A stretch of DNA of 62,194 bases from Phycisphaeraceae bacterium (GTDB lineage Bacteria; Planctomycetota; Phycisphaerae; Phycisphaerales; Phycisphaeraceae), in the NCBI GenBank assembly GCA_002686995.1, contig NYZC01000356.1:1-62194 (forward strand), read 5' to 3'. Each line of letters opens with the position of its first letter. Positions within the stretch are counted from its first letter, which is position 1. A program made the position numbers and the translations under genes. Under the pieces are notes generated by a model. That model was given only the letters and a program-made list of their open reading frames with translations, was not told the origin of the DNA and searched no databases. This document shows positions 51,841-61,196 of this stretch, in pieces.

Positions 51841-52761
51841 ATGACCAAGTTCCACACCTCTTGCCTGATCGCGGGCCTGCTTTCGACCATTCTGGTTGGC
51901 TCGAGTGCCGCTGCCCTCCTCGGCAACGGCCAGCCGGACCCGGGCTTCAACGGCAACGCCATGCAGCTCTGGCTGCGTGCCGATTCCGGCGTCGACAATC
52001 CCGGGGGACTCGTCGGGACTTGGTCCGACCGATCCACGCACGGCCGCGACGCCGTGGCGGACGATGATGCCCTCAAGCCGACGCACATCGCCGGCGCGCA
52101 GGGCGAACGAGACGTGCTCAACTTCATCGACAATGGCGAGCGCATGCGCTTGCCTGCCTCCCTGAACAGTGTCTTTTCCGGCGCCTTCACAGTGTTCATG
52201 CTCGTCGCGCCGGACGTGACCGATCCAAATCGAGACGAGCTGTGGTTCGGTTCGATCGACTCTTCAGGCGGCGGGACCAACCGGCTCTTCCACGGCACCG
52301 ACGGAAACGGCAATCCGACCGGGCTGAACACGCTGTTCAAGGCGGACGGGAACAACGCCAACACGAACATTGCGCCAACGCCCATTGTGGGAGGCGAATT
52401 CACGTTGGTGAGCTATGTCAATGAGAACCTGGGTGGATTGAACTCGGTCTACATCGACGGCGCTGCGACCCCGGCGGTGTCGACCGCCAGCGTGGATAAC
52501 TCGGACTTTGCGAACGTCGTCACCACTCCCTGCGTCGGAGCGGCCTGCTGGCAGGCGGACGGTTTCGCCTGGCCGAATTCGAGCAACACCCTCAAGGGGC
52601 AGTTCGCCGAGATCGTCATCTACGCGGGCGCCCTGGCCGAAGCCGATCGCCAGGCGGTCGAGCAGTACCTCATTGCCTATCCCGAGCCCGGAAGCATGGT
52701 GCTCCTGGCCGCGGGGTGCGTGACGCTCGTGGTGCGTCGCCGCCGGCGCGGTTCGCGCTAG
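51841..52761 (+). CDS. PEP-CTERM protein with LamG-like lectin domain
   Basis: A 306-residue exported surface lectin. After the signal peptide (MTKFHTSCLIAGLLSTILVG) comes a LamG-like domain with NAMQLWLRADSGVDNPGGLV, WSDRSTHGRD, GAFTVFMLVAPD and FAEIVIYAGALAEADRQAVE. The C terminus PEPGSMVLLAAGCVTLVVRR is a PEP-CTERM sorting signal. The lectin domain is the sister of the N-terminal domain of the 1112-residue protein at 53586 (AMQVWLRADSGVVTEQGRVV, WRDRSNHRHD). The start follows AAGGAG. Likely a glycan-binding surface protein. Confidence 0.9.
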   Translation: MTKFHTSCLIAGLLSTILVGSSAAALLGNGQPDPGFNGNAMQLWLRADSGVDNPGGLVGTWSDRSTHGRDAVADDDALKPTHIAGAQGERDVLNFIDNGERMRLPASLNSVFSGAFTVFMLVAPDVTDPNRDELWFGSIDSSGGGTNRLFHGTDGNGNPTGLNTLFKADGNNANTNIAPTPIVGGEFTLVSYVNENLGGLNSVYIDGAATPAVSTASVDNSDFANVVTTPCVGAACWQADGFAWPNSSNTLKGQFAEIVIYAGALAEADRQAVEQYLIAYPEPGSMVLLAAGCVTLVVRRRRRGSR

Positions 52762-52806
52762 AATGAGGTAATGCGACGTCACGGAACGAGATGCCGAGGT
52801 GCGTTC

Positions 52807-52838
52807 GGATCGGTGGCGGGTGCTCCCGCCACCGATCC
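52807..52838. terminator. strong intergenic hairpin
   Basis: Perfect 14-base stem GGATCGGTGGCGGG/CCCGCCACCGATCC with a TGCT loop. There is no T-tract, so it may be a partial terminator or an mRNA-stabilising structure between the lectin gene and the genes at 52855 and 53586. Confidence 0.7.
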
Positions 52839-52854
52839 TGCGTATCCTGATTCG

Positions 52855-53586
52855 ATGCACGACGCTTCGGCCAGGCCATTTCGACCCTGCTCCGGCGATC
52901 GGGGCTTCACACTGATCGAACTGCTCGTCGTGATCTCGATCATCGCGCTGCTGATCGCGCTGCTCCTGCCCGCGATACGCGGGGCGAAGGATATCGCGAG
53001 ACAGGTCACGTGCCTCAGCAACGAGAGGCAGATGGGGCAGGTCCTGCAGGCGTACGTCGGCGAGGCGGACGGCTTCTTTCCTCTGGTTGAGGATAACAAC
53101 GGCCCAATCCCCGGCGCCAACAGTGACGTCGAAGATCCCTGGAGCGTCATCGGGCTGTCCCTGCCGCTGGTGAACGACAACATCGAGATGTATCAATGTC
53201 CGACGGCGCTGACGTTCGGCATCCCCACCGAATACCTGGGGCGCAAGGTGACCCCCTACATGCACAACGGCGTGCTGATGCACGTCTTCCCCACGCTGAT
53301 GTCATCCGTGCCCAATCTTCCCGCGACGGTCCTGGTGCACGAGTACGGACACATGACGGTCCGGTCATACCTTCGACCCTGGTACACCAACGGTGAGTAC
53401 CGGCTCGATTACGAAACCTGGGTGCGCGGCTTTTCCTATCACAGTGGTGGCTCGAACTTCCTGTTCGGGGACGGACATGCCGAGCTGGTCCACTTCGATG
53501 ACGTGCGGACGGGCATGTGGGGGCTCACGCCCGCGGACGAGACGCTGCCGGAGAGCATCGGGCAGGGGTACGACCGATCATTTTGA
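52855..53586 (+). CDS. prepilin-type N-terminal domain protein (pseudopilin-like)
   Basis: A 243-residue protein with the classical pseudopilin site [20 protein letters not shown] at residues 17-36 and the C-terminal H-x9-DG motif [19 protein letters not shown] 52855 fits the usual short basic leader; the frame is open further upstream through the hairpin. Its stop TGA overlaps the next start as TGATG, so it should be translated together with the large LamG-glycosidase protein, a link not made by the other two prepilin-like genes. Confidence 0.88.
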   Translation: MHDASARPFRPCSGDRGFTLIELLVVISIIALLIALLLPAIRGAKDIARQVTCLSNERQMGQVLQAYVGEADGFFPLVEDNNGPIPGANSDVEDPWSVIGLSLPLVNDNIEMYQCPTALTFGIPTEYLGRKVTPYMHNGVLMHVFPTLMSSVPNLPATVLVHEYGHMTVRSYLRPWYTNGEYRLDYETWVRGFSYHSGGSNFLFGDGHAELVHFDDVRTGMWGLTPADETLPESIGQGYDRSF

Positions 53587-56500
53587 TGATCACGATCCAC
53601 CGCAAATTGTGCGTGCTGATCGTCGGCGCGCTCACGATTCTGCTCGTGTCCGGGCCTCGGGCTTCATGTGACATCGTGCTCGAGAGCGGCGAGCCGGATC
53701 CCGCCCATGACGAAAACGCCATGCAGGTCTGGTTGCGCGCGGATTCCGGCGTGGTCACGGAACAGGGCAGGGTGGTCGCATGGCGCGATCGGTCGAACCA
53801 TCGCCACGATGTCGCTCAGCCCACGAGCGCGGATCGACCCGCGCTCGTCGAGGAGTCGTTCGGCGGCAGGCCGGTCGTTCGATTCAGCGGCGGCGGGCAG
53901 CACCTGAAGTTCTCGACGGGATTCGACGCGGTATTCGACGGAAGCTTCACCATCTTTTCGCTGATCGCCCCCGATCATGGCGTCGGCAGGGACAATCTCT
54001 GGTTCGGTCTCGTCGGCCACGGTGAGCACAGCCGCGTCCTGCTGAACAACTCCGGCAAGGACACCGGCCTGACAGGCCTGTACAAGGCCGGCGGGAACTC
54101 GGACAACATCGACGTCGTGCGCGATCCGTTCGGCGTCGGGCCGCCGAAGGCGCTGACCCTCGTGACCTGGGTCGTCGATGCCGGACGCGTTCACCAGATC
54201 TTCGTCAACGGCAATCCGACGGCCGCGGCCACGATCAACGGCGACGCGGACCACGAGCGTTTTTCCAGCGGGGGCATCCACGCCTACCTCGGTGCCGCGC
54301 AGAACACCGATGGCACGATCTTTCCGAGCACGCGATGCAGCTTCGCCGGCAGCATCGCGGAGTTCATCATCTACGACGGTGCCCTGAATACGCGCGACCG
54401 GAAGGCGGTGGAGGCGTACTACCTCGCATCGAAAGGCCTGGCCGACGAATCGTCGCCCGACTACCGGCCGCCGATCGATCGCGCCGAAATCGACGTCAGG
54501 ACGCTCGTGGCGGTCAATCCCTGGTTCCCGCTGGACCACCGGCGCTGGTCGGTCCGGACGCCCGACCGTCCCACGGTGTTTGCGATCGACCCCCCCGCGG
54601 GCGACGTGAAGCAGATCCATGAGCTCGACCGGAAGCCCGCCGAAGAGGCCAGGCGACGAACCCTGATCGGGCAGTACGAGCAGGAGCTCATCCTCGCCGA
54701 CAGTTGCGGCGTCGACGCGCTCATGATCGAGAGCATGTCGAGCGGGATATGGTGGCCCGTCACGCCACTGTTCATGCAGGCGGCCGACGGCGTCGATGGC
54801 AATACCCGGGTGGGCATTTTCCTGACGGGTCAGCCGGACGGTGAGACGCCGGTGACCCGGCGCAGGAACTTCGTGGCGCACATCAGGAAGATCGTCGAGC
54901 AATGCGATCGGCACGAACGGATCTGGCGCGTCGGCGGCAGGCCGGTCGTGATGCTCTACAACACGTGGTCCATGTTCCCGCCGGCCGTATGGCGTGAGGT
55001 CCAGGCCGAGTTGGCGGCCGTCGGGAAGGACTGCACCTGGCTCATGTCGGGGGAACGCGTGGGATGGGATCTCAGCGTCCTGGCGAAGTACCTGCCGGTC
55101 ATGGACGGCGTCGCGCATTACGCCAACTACGGGCTGGCCGCGTTCGAGGAGAAGATCGCGAATTCGATGATTCCCTGGATGCGCGAGCACTACCCTCAGA
55201 AGCTCGTCTATCCCGGGGTTCAGCAGAACTACGCCCAGTCCTGGAGCTTCGCGGGCAGCGGTTCCGGACTGACCCGGCCCGTGCGGGGCATGTGCGACGC
55301 GGCGATCGAACAGGGCGTCGACGGCCTGCACTTCACGAACTGGTCCGACTTCATCGAGAACTCTCGGTTCGTCCCCAGCGAGATGGGGGATCGCGCGCTG
55401 GCCGAGCTCATGCGCCACTACGGCTGGATCCTGCAGGGCAAGAACCCGCGCGACGAGAGAACGCAGCCGCTGTTCGCACTGTCGTACATGGATTCCGAGG
55501 TTCACGGACGGATCATCCGCTTCGAGTTGCTGGCGTTTCCTTTCCGCACGGGCACGACCGGCAACGCGAGGATCGTGATCAGGGATGGGAAGGGCGAGGA
55601 GGTGGCGCGTTCGTCGACGAAGCCGATCTCGATGACCGAGCTGTCGGAAGCGCGATTCGAGTTCGAGACCGCCGACTGGCCCTGGCGCTACACGCTCACG
55701 CCCGAAGCCGAGATCCGATTTGACGACGCGGATCGGGAGACCGTCGTGCTGCGCGGGCCGTACATGACCGTTAGTCCGGATCGGGAGGCCTGCAAGCTGG
55801 CTCGCAGCGTCTGCAGCGGCTCGGTGCTTCCGATTCAGGCATCGGTGAAGGAGGTCGGGCGGCCGGCGCCGCAGTCGCACAGGCTGCGTCTCGCGGTCAG
55901 TGCGGCGCAGACCTGCGATGAGATCAGGCTCGTGCGCAATTCGCACGTGGTCAGGACCTGGAATCCATCTGCGCCCGACTGGGAAGAGGAGCTGACCCTC
56001 CAGCGCGGCCCGGTGGGATTTCGCGCGGGTGAGGGAGAGCTCCTCCCGGGCGTACCGCCGTTCGATATCTATCACCTCGAGGCGTGGATGAGCGACGCGC
56101 GCCGGGCGTGGTCGGGTCCTTTGATTGTGCAGAACGCGCCGGACGCGGGCGACGCCAGGACGGTGCTGTCGACTGGCGTCGAGATATCCGCGCCCCGGCA
56201 TGCTTTCGTGACGTCGCGCTACTCGTTTGACGCGCTGGTCGACCGGCTGGTTCCGGACGAAGGCGGATTCGATTTCCACGGCGCGCTCGGGGCCGGGGCG
56301 CTCAGCGGCAAGTCGCGCGGGTACGGCTACTGGGGCCGTCACACGGCGCGCGGCGTGTTTCACTACTACCACGGCGGATTGAAGAGTGTGCCCCAATCGG
56401 TGGCCGGCGGCATCGGTGACAGCCGCTGCCTGAGCTTCGACGGGACCGACGATCGCGTCTTCTTCTGGTCGAACGTGCTCTCGGAAAACTCGTGGACGAT

Positions 56501-56924
56501 CGCCGCGCATGTCCGGGCCGATCCGCACTCGGGTGAAGTCTGCCTGTGGTCGACGCGCTCCGGAGGCATGATCGCGCGCCTGGACGGCGAGAACCGGCCG
56601 GTGACCAGCGGGTGGGTGCTCCGGCACAGCTGGCAGACGGCCGCCGCGCAGGAGCCGATCTCGACCGAGGCATGGCATCACGTGGCGACCACCTACGACT
56701 GCCGGACGTTGCGTCTGTACGTGGACGGCAGGCCGGTGGCCGAGGTGAACCCGAAGGGGCACGTTTCGGCGAACCTTCCCTGCCTGATGGTCGGCTGCCG
56801 GCTGAACTACAAGGGCGAGCTGAGCGACTTCTTCAAGGGACGCATGGACAACCTGTTCATCACCGGCCGGCCGATGGACGACGACGAGATCGCGGCGCTG
56901 GCACGGGCGGGCATGTCGCGCTGA
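53586..56924 (+). CDS. secreted LamG - GH71/GH99-like - LamG multidomain protein
   Basis: A 1112-residue exported protein. The signal peptide is [20 protein letters not shown]. Residues about 30-270 are a LamG-like lectin domain, sister of that in the PEP-CTERM protein at 51841. Residues about 280-620 are a barrel with features of GH71/GH99-type enzymes: QYEQELILADSCGVDALMIE, RPVVMLYNTWSMFPPAVWRE, MDGVAHYANYGLAAFEEK and GVDGLHFTNWSDFIENSRF. Beta domains follow, and a second LamG domain lies at about 915-1110 (SWTIAAHVRADPHSGEV, TEAWHHVATTYDCRTLRLYV). The start overlaps the prepilin stop by one base. The glycosidase class is tentative; the lectin domains are secure. Confidence 0.78.
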   Translation: MITIHRKLCVLIVGALTILLVSGPRASCDIVLESGEPDPAHDENAMQVWLRADSGVVTEQGRVVAWRDRSNHRHDVAQPTSADRPALVEESFGGRPVVRFSGGGQHLKFSTGFDAVFDGSFTIFSLIAPDHGVGRDNLWFGLVGHGEHSRVLLNNSGKDTGLTGLYKAGGNSDNIDVVRDPFGVGPPKALTLVTWVVDAGRVHQIFVNGNPTAAATINGDADHERFSSGGIHAYLGAAQNTDGTIFPSTRCSFAGSIAEFIIYDGALNTRDRKAVEAYYLASKGLADESSPDYRPPIDRAEIDVRTLVAVNPWFPLDHRRWSVRTPDRPTVFAIDPPAGDVKQIHELDRKPAEEARRRTLIGQYEQELILADSCGVDALMIESMSSGIWWPVTPLFMQAADGVDGNTRVGIFLTGQPDGETPVTRRRNFVAHIRKIVEQCDRHERIWRVGGRPVVMLYNTWSMFPPAVWREVQAELAAVGKDCTWLMSGERVGWDLSVLAKYLPVMDGVAHYANYGLAAFEEKIANSMIPWMREHYPQKLVYPGVQQNYAQSWSFAGSGSGLTRPVRGMCDAAIEQGVDGLHFTNWSDFIENSRFVPSEMGDRALAELMRHYGWILQGKNPRDERTQPLFALSYMDSEVHGRIIRFELLAFPFRTGTTGNARIVIRDGKGEEVARSSTKPISMTELSEARFEFETADWPWRYTLTPEAEIRFDDADRETVVLRGPYMTVSPDREACKLARSVCSGSVLPIQASVKEVGRPAPQSHRLRLAVSAAQTCDEIRLVRNSHVVRTWNPSAPDWEEELTLQRGPVGFRAGEGELLPGVPPFDIYHLEAWMSDARRAWSGPLIVQNAPDAGDARTVLSTGVEISAPRHAFVTSRYSFDALVDRLVPDEGGFDFHGALGAGALSGKSRGYGYWGRHTARGVFHYYHGGLKSVPQSVAGGIGDSRCLSFDGTDDRVFFWSNVLSENSWTIAAHVRADPHSGEVCLWSTRSGGMIARLDGENRPVTSGWVLRHSWQTAAAQEPISTEAWHHVATTYDCRTLRLYVDGRPVAEVNPKGHVSANLPCLMVGCRLNYKGELSDFFKGRMDNLFITGRPMDDDEIAALARAGMSR

Positions 56925-56977
56925 TCACGAGGTCGCTTCGACCGAGAGAGACGGATTTGCCTTCAGAGTCTCGACGA

Positions 56978-57892
56978 ATGCTCGGCGCCGGGGGGATCGG
57001 CCGATGGCGTTCCGTGCTGTCGCTGGATTCCAGCCGGAAGATCACGGCCGGGAGTTACAAGGATCTCGTCGATGCCGTGCGCCGGGGCGCGGATCTCCGG
57101 ATTGCCCTGGAGTTCGTCCACAACGAGCACATTGATGTGCGATCGCCCTGTGCGGAGGTCGTGCGTGAAGCGTGCGAATACGGCGTGACGTATCTCCTGG
57201 ACGATCGTTGGGCGGCCGGCATCATGAGCCTGCGGCAGCCGGTGGCATTGCCCGACGACCTCGGGCCGCGCTCGTCGATGTCCTTCTTCCTTTCCAACCA
57301 GGACGGCGCGCAGGGCATTGCGCGCCCGTACCTTGACGGATCTTCGGAAGCCGCCTTTCCCGGAGCCACTCCGCTTGGCAGCGCCGAAGATCCACCGAAG
57401 TACCATCCGCGCGACGTGTGGGACGCGCAGACCAATGCGCCCAGCAGCAACTTCGTCTACGACTTCGATCTGCTCGACTACTACGTGAGTGACAGCTGGG
57501 AGCAAGTGCTGTCTCATGACGCCGAGGGCGGGGTCGTGTCGGGCTCCGTGGACAGCCTGGCGTCGGCGTTCGCCGACGGTTGCGCGGTGAAAGTCGGAAT
57601 CAGCGGCCTGTGCTCGGATTTCGCGCTCGATGCGCCGTCGATGGACCACGAGGTGTTCGTCGAGACGGGATCGTGCTACTACTACGTCGACAGCAGGATA
57701 TTCATTGCCGGTGCCCACCCCGTCGTCCGCGTCAGTCCCGAGATTCCCCTTCGTTATCAGAGCCAGGGCTGGGATTTCGGCTGGCTCCTGTTGCGCACGG
57801 ACGGCGCGGTCGTCGATCGTCGTTGCGATCCGTACACGCTCGCATTCAGCGATCACCGACGGAGGCTTCCGATCCGATGGTTCGTTCGTTGA
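56978..57892 (+). CDS. hypothetical protein
   Basis: A protein of about 304 residues that I do not recognise. TTG 56957, preceded by GAGAGAG, is an equally good start and adds 7 residues. There is no signal peptide. The chain is mixed alpha/beta with SSRKITAGSYKDLVDAVRRG and LRIALEFVHNEHIDVRSPC, then beta-rich stretches such as SCYYYVDSRIFIAGAHPVVR and DFGWLLLRTDGAVVDR. It sits between the giant lectin-glycosidase and propeller member 3 on the same strand, 42 bases before the latter, and is probably in the same transcript. Confidence 0.65.
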   Translation: MLGAGGIGRWRSVLSLDSSRKITAGSYKDLVDAVRRGADLRIALEFVHNEHIDVRSPCAEVVREACEYGVTYLLDDRWAAGIMSLRQPVALPDDLGPRSSMSFFLSNQDGAQGIARPYLDGSSEAAFPGATPLGSAEDPPKYHPRDVWDAQTNAPSSNFVYDFDLLDYYVSDSWEQVLSHDAEGGVVSGSVDSLASAFADGCAVKVGISGLCSDFALDAPSMDHEVFVETGSCYYYVDSRIFIAGAHPVVRVSPEIPLRYQSQGWDFGWLLLRTDGAVVDRRCDPYTLAFSDHRRRLPIRWFVR

Positions 57893-57934
57893 CCGGTTGC
57901 AGAGCGCTCAATCCCTGGACGAGGATGGAACGTC

Positions 57935-59308
57935 ATGGTTCAGCTGTTGAAAGAGGTGCTGTTCTCTCCCCGAAATATCACCGAGCATCACAAGTGCTAC
58001 GACTACGTCGAGCCCATGCTGAAGGACGAGACGCCGGTGCTGACGGTGGAGACGGACTGGGAAAGAGAGAAGGGGATCCAGTTCTTCAGCGTGATTCGAT
58101 CCAAGCGCGACGGCAGGTACCGGATGTGGTACCAGTCCGGCTTCAAGCACCGGTCCGAGGCAGGTGAGGTCATCATCGACAATTCGGTGCACGGCGTGTG
58201 GCGCAAGGTCGTCTGCTATGCCCAGAGCGACGACGGCGTCAACTGGGTCCGCCCGAAGCTGAACCTGTACCTTTCGAAGCAGTTCCCCGGCAACAACATC
58301 GTGATGGACTGGGCGGGCGTCCTTCTGGAGTGTCCCTCGGTGATCGAGGACGTCGACGATCCGAATCCCGCGCGCCGATACAAGATGCTCGTGTATCACC
58401 TCGACCCGGACGATCCGGCGGGGACGGGGGGATGTCTCTTCTTCTCGCCCGATGGTCTGCACTTCACCTTCACCGGCCATACGTTCCCTTCTCAGGACGC
58501 GGAATGCCTCTGGTACGATCGGATCCACAAGCGATACGTGGCGTTCCTGAAGGAACGCTGCGGCGAGCAGCGAATCCGCATGATGAGCGTCAGCACGGAT
58601 TGCGAAAGCTGGACCGAGCCCCACGTTCTGTTCGCGCCCGATACGGGCGATGACAAGGGAACGAACTTCTACCAGCAGTCCGCGTTCATCATGAACGGCC
58701 GATGTCTCGGGTTCGTGAACATCTTCGACGTGACCTCGCAGTCGTCCTGGCTCGAGCTTGCCGAGAGCCCTGACGGGCTGTCCTGGTATCGCCTTCCCGG
58801 CAAATCGCCCGTGCTCAAGCCGGGAGATATCGGCTCGATCGACGGCGGCGGGGTTTATTGCGGTCTCTCCGAGCCGATCGTCGACGGTGATCGAACCTGG
58901 GTGTATTACTTCGCCGCGCCGCATCGCCATGACGGGAGAGTCAGCGAGGGGGCGGAGAAGCTGAAGCAGTGCGCGGCCCGCGCGTCGTTCCCCACGAACC
59001 GGCTCGTGGGTCAGCAGACCGAACGCGAGGGATATTTCGCGACCGTGCCGGTGGCCTGCCCGGGGGGCACGTTGCACCTGAATTACCGGTGCGCGAACGA
59101 AGTGCGGGTGGAGCTGATGGATCCGGGTTACGGCAGACCGATCAAGGGTTTCACGCGCGACGACTGCGTGCCGATGACCGGTGACGAGAAGGACGCCCCG
59201 GTTCGCTGGAAGCACGGCCGCAACCTGGATGAGCTGCAGGGTCGGTTCTTCAAGATCAGGCTCGAAGGCGACAACATGAAGGCCTATTCGGCGGGATTCC
59301 GTAGCTGA
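57935..59308 (+). CDS. beta-propeller glycosidase-like protein with C-terminal beta-sandwich (trio member 3)
   Basis: A 457-residue relative of the proteins at 9982 and 49939. Blade motifs: SVIRSKRDGRYRMWYQSG, CYAQSDDGVNWVRPKL, FFSPDGLHFTFTGH, SVSTDCESWTEPHVLF and LAESPDGLSWYRLPGK. The C-terminal module VRVELMDPGYGRPIKGFTRD followed by VRWKHGRNLDELQGRFFKIR is the clearest form of the shared sandwich. There is no signal peptide. The start follows GAGGATGG. It ends in a short inverted repeat GAAGTC/GACTTC (59307-59322) before the convergent sialidase-LamG gene. Confidence 0.75.
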   Translation: MVQLLKEVLFSPRNITEHHKCYDYVEPMLKDETPVLTVETDWEREKGIQFFSVIRSKRDGRYRMWYQSGFKHRSEAGEVIIDNSVHGVWRKVVCYAQSDDGVNWVRPKLNLYLSKQFPGNNIVMDWAGVLLECPSVIEDVDDPNPARRYKMLVYHLDPDDPAGTGGCLFFSPDGLHFTFTGHTFPSQDAECLWYDRIHKRYVAFLKERCGEQRIRMMSVSTDCESWTEPHVLFAPDTGDDKGTNFYQQSAFIMNGRCLGFVNIFDVTSQSSWLELAESPDGLSWYRLPGKSPVLKPGDIGSIDGGGVYCGLSEPIVDGDRTWVYYFAAPHRHDGRVSEGAEKLKQCAARASFPTNRLVGQQTEREGYFATVPVACPGGTLHLNYRCANEVRVELMDPGYGRPIKGFTRDDCVPMTGDEKDAPVRWKHGRNLDELQGRFFKIRLEGDNMKAYSAGFRS

Positions 59309-59323
59309 AGTCTGGCGACTTCT

Positions 59324-61144
59324 CTAAGCTTCTGCTTCGTAGCTCGCTATCGCCTCACCCGTCAGAAAGGCACGCTCGTAGATCCGAACGCATCGGACTT
59401 CGCCGTTGAGCGTCGAGCCGATCCGTAGCACGTCTGCGCCGTTGGCGTTCTGAAGGAACGGGCTGAGGCGCCCCCATCCGTACGGTCGGGCGCCGCCGCC
59501 GTCGCACAGCACGCCGTCGACCACGAAGCTGATGACGCGTGGACCGCCGTCGACGACGATGACCAGGTGGTGGTTTCTGCCTGCTTCGAGCATGTCCGTA
59601 TCGCAGGCCCAGGCGCTTTCACTTCGGCCGTCGTTGAGGACGAGCTTGACCGTTCCTCTTGATGTGGTCTGCAGCAGGATGCCGGCGCCGGACTCCGTTC
59701 GACTGTCGAGAATGGCCTGGTCCGGATCCAGCGTGTCCATGCGAACGGACACTTCGAGGGTGAACGCGGCGCGGGTGTTCCTCGTGCTGAAGTCCGCGGC
59801 GTTCGGGTTCTGGAAATCGATGAAGTCCGGCAGTCGGGGCATCGGGGTCTCGTCGGGTACCGGCCGGTCGTCTCCCAGTGCCATAACCGGATCCTCGCGC
59901 ACGTGCCATTCGATCTCGCCCCAGACGGACTGCAGCAGTCGCGGATCGATCTCGTGCACGCGCGCGGTCAGCTTCTGCGTTTCCGTGACGAAGTATCGGC
60001 CGTCCTCTTCGATCAGGTCCGGGTAGCTGCACCCGCGCATGATCTGCGGGTCGTACAACAGGATCTCGGGCTGTGACCAGCGGATCTCGCCGTCTCGCTC
60101 CTCGCCGCCGCACAGCCACACGACGCTGCGACTCGCGAATCCGTCATCGTGCGTGAACGAGCAGGTGCCGTTGTTGTGAAACCAGTACAGGAATCGGCCG
60201 TTGGCGCATCGCCAGGCGGTGTTGGCTGCGCGCGGGTGCCGCATCGTTCTGCCGTTGGCGAATCGCTCGTATCGCGGCTCCGTCCACGTGTGTCCGCCGT
60301 CGCGGCTGTACGCGCAAGCCGGCCGGCCGTCGGTCGTCCGGTAGACGCCGTAGATCGAGCCGTCACTCAGCACGCTGAAGTTGTGCTCTTCGGCGATCGG
60401 CCCGCCGCCCGGAGGCGTGCGCAGCCCGACATCGCCGTCTGGCAGCGTCTCCCACGTGATCCTTTCGGGATCCGTCTCGACCAGAAGGTTTTCGCTCTTG
60501 AGCAGCGTCCCTTCGCTGCGCGTGAACATGCCGATCCCGAAGCCGCCCACCTTGATCAGCGAGACGTACGCCGCTCCGTCGAGCGTGATCGGACGACCTA
60601 CGTTCCAGAAGAACTTGATCTTCCCTTCGTAGGGATTCTCGCGATCGATCTGCGTCAAACGAATCGGAATTTCGTAGCGCCTGTCCGCCCAGGTCCGCCC
60701 GTGATCGTCGCTGAACTTGAACACGAAGTGCCCTTGCGTGTCCACTCTCCGGCAGTATCCGTCGGCCCACCGTTCAGTGTCGCCGATGACCCTCCGCGTG
60801 TTGTCCGTGTTGTGGTTGTAGAAGCAGTAGATGCGGCCGGGCGCGCCCGCTTCGGGCGCCGTCGGCGCCTTGAGAAGGACCGCGTACGATGCTTCCGGAC
60901 CATCCGCCGGCTCGACGTCCACGGGTGTCGACCAGGTCCGCCCGCAGTCCGCGCTGCGCATGCTGACGATGTGCTGGCCGGACGTGCCCTCGGCGCCCGC
61001 GCCGGTCGTCATCACGCACAGCCAGGCCCCGTCGTCCGTCCTGACGATGTGCGGCTGGTCACAATACGTCTCGGAGGGAATCACCCGGCCCGTGGTGAGG
61101 TCCCGCGCGTCGATCGACCCGCTCGCTTCGGTGATCTGCGTCAT
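59324..61144 (-). CDS. sialidase-like propeller with C-terminal LamG domain
   Basis: A 606-residue protein without a signal peptide. Residues about 20-410 are a sialidase-type propeller with RSADCGRTWSTP, FSDDHGRTWADR, YSRDGGHTWTEPRY and a block DGRYFVTETQKL. Residues about 430-600 are a LamG domain (AFTLEVSVRMDTLDPDQAIL, MLEAGRNHHLVIVVDGGPRV, GSTLNGEVRCVRIYERAFLT). Start ATG 61144 follows GGAG. Exo-glycosidase activity is inferred from the fold; sialic acid need not be the substrate. Confidence 0.82.
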   Translation of the reverse strand: MTQITEASGSIDARDLTTGRVIPSETYCDQPHIVRTDDGAWLCVMTTGAGAEGTSGQHIVSMRSADCGRTWSTPVDVEPADGPEASYAVLLKAPTAPEAGAPGRIYCFYNHNTDNTRRVIGDTERWADGYCRRVDTQGHFVFKFSDDHGRTWADRRYEIPIRLTQIDRENPYEGKIKFFWNVGRPITLDGAAYVSLIKVGGFGIGMFTRSEGTLLKSENLLVETDPERITWETLPDGDVGLRTPPGGGPIAEEHNFSVLSDGSIYGVYRTTDGRPACAYSRDGGHTWTEPRYERFANGRTMRHPRAANTAWRCANGRFLYWFHNNGTCSFTHDDGFASRSVVWLCGGEERDGEIRWSQPEILLYDPQIMRGCSYPDLIEEDGRYFVTETQKLTARVHEIDPRLLQSVWGEIEWHVREDPVMALGDDRPVPDETPMPRLPDFIDFQNPNAADFSTRNTRAAFTLEVSVRMDTLDPDQAILDSRTESGAGILLQTTSRGTVKLVLNDGRSESAWACDTDMLEAGRNHHLVIVVDGGPRVISFVVDGVLCDGGGARPYGWGRLSPFLQNANGADVLRIGSTLNGEVRCVRIYERAFLTGEAIASYEAEA

Positions 61145-61196
61145 GTTTCATCTCCGGCGATAGCGCTTCCTCCGGGATGCTTCGAAATGAGCGTCT

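Noticed and set aside
53664-56762. Minus-strand frame of over 1000 codons
   Set aside because: It is the mirror of the LamG-glycosidase gene; very Arg/His-rich and without motifs. Long antisense frames are expected at this GC content.
9982-61144. Biosynthetic gene cluster or anti-phage system
   Set aside because: No synthase, nuclease, helicase, toxin or integrase motif was found; the theme is carbohydrate degradation.
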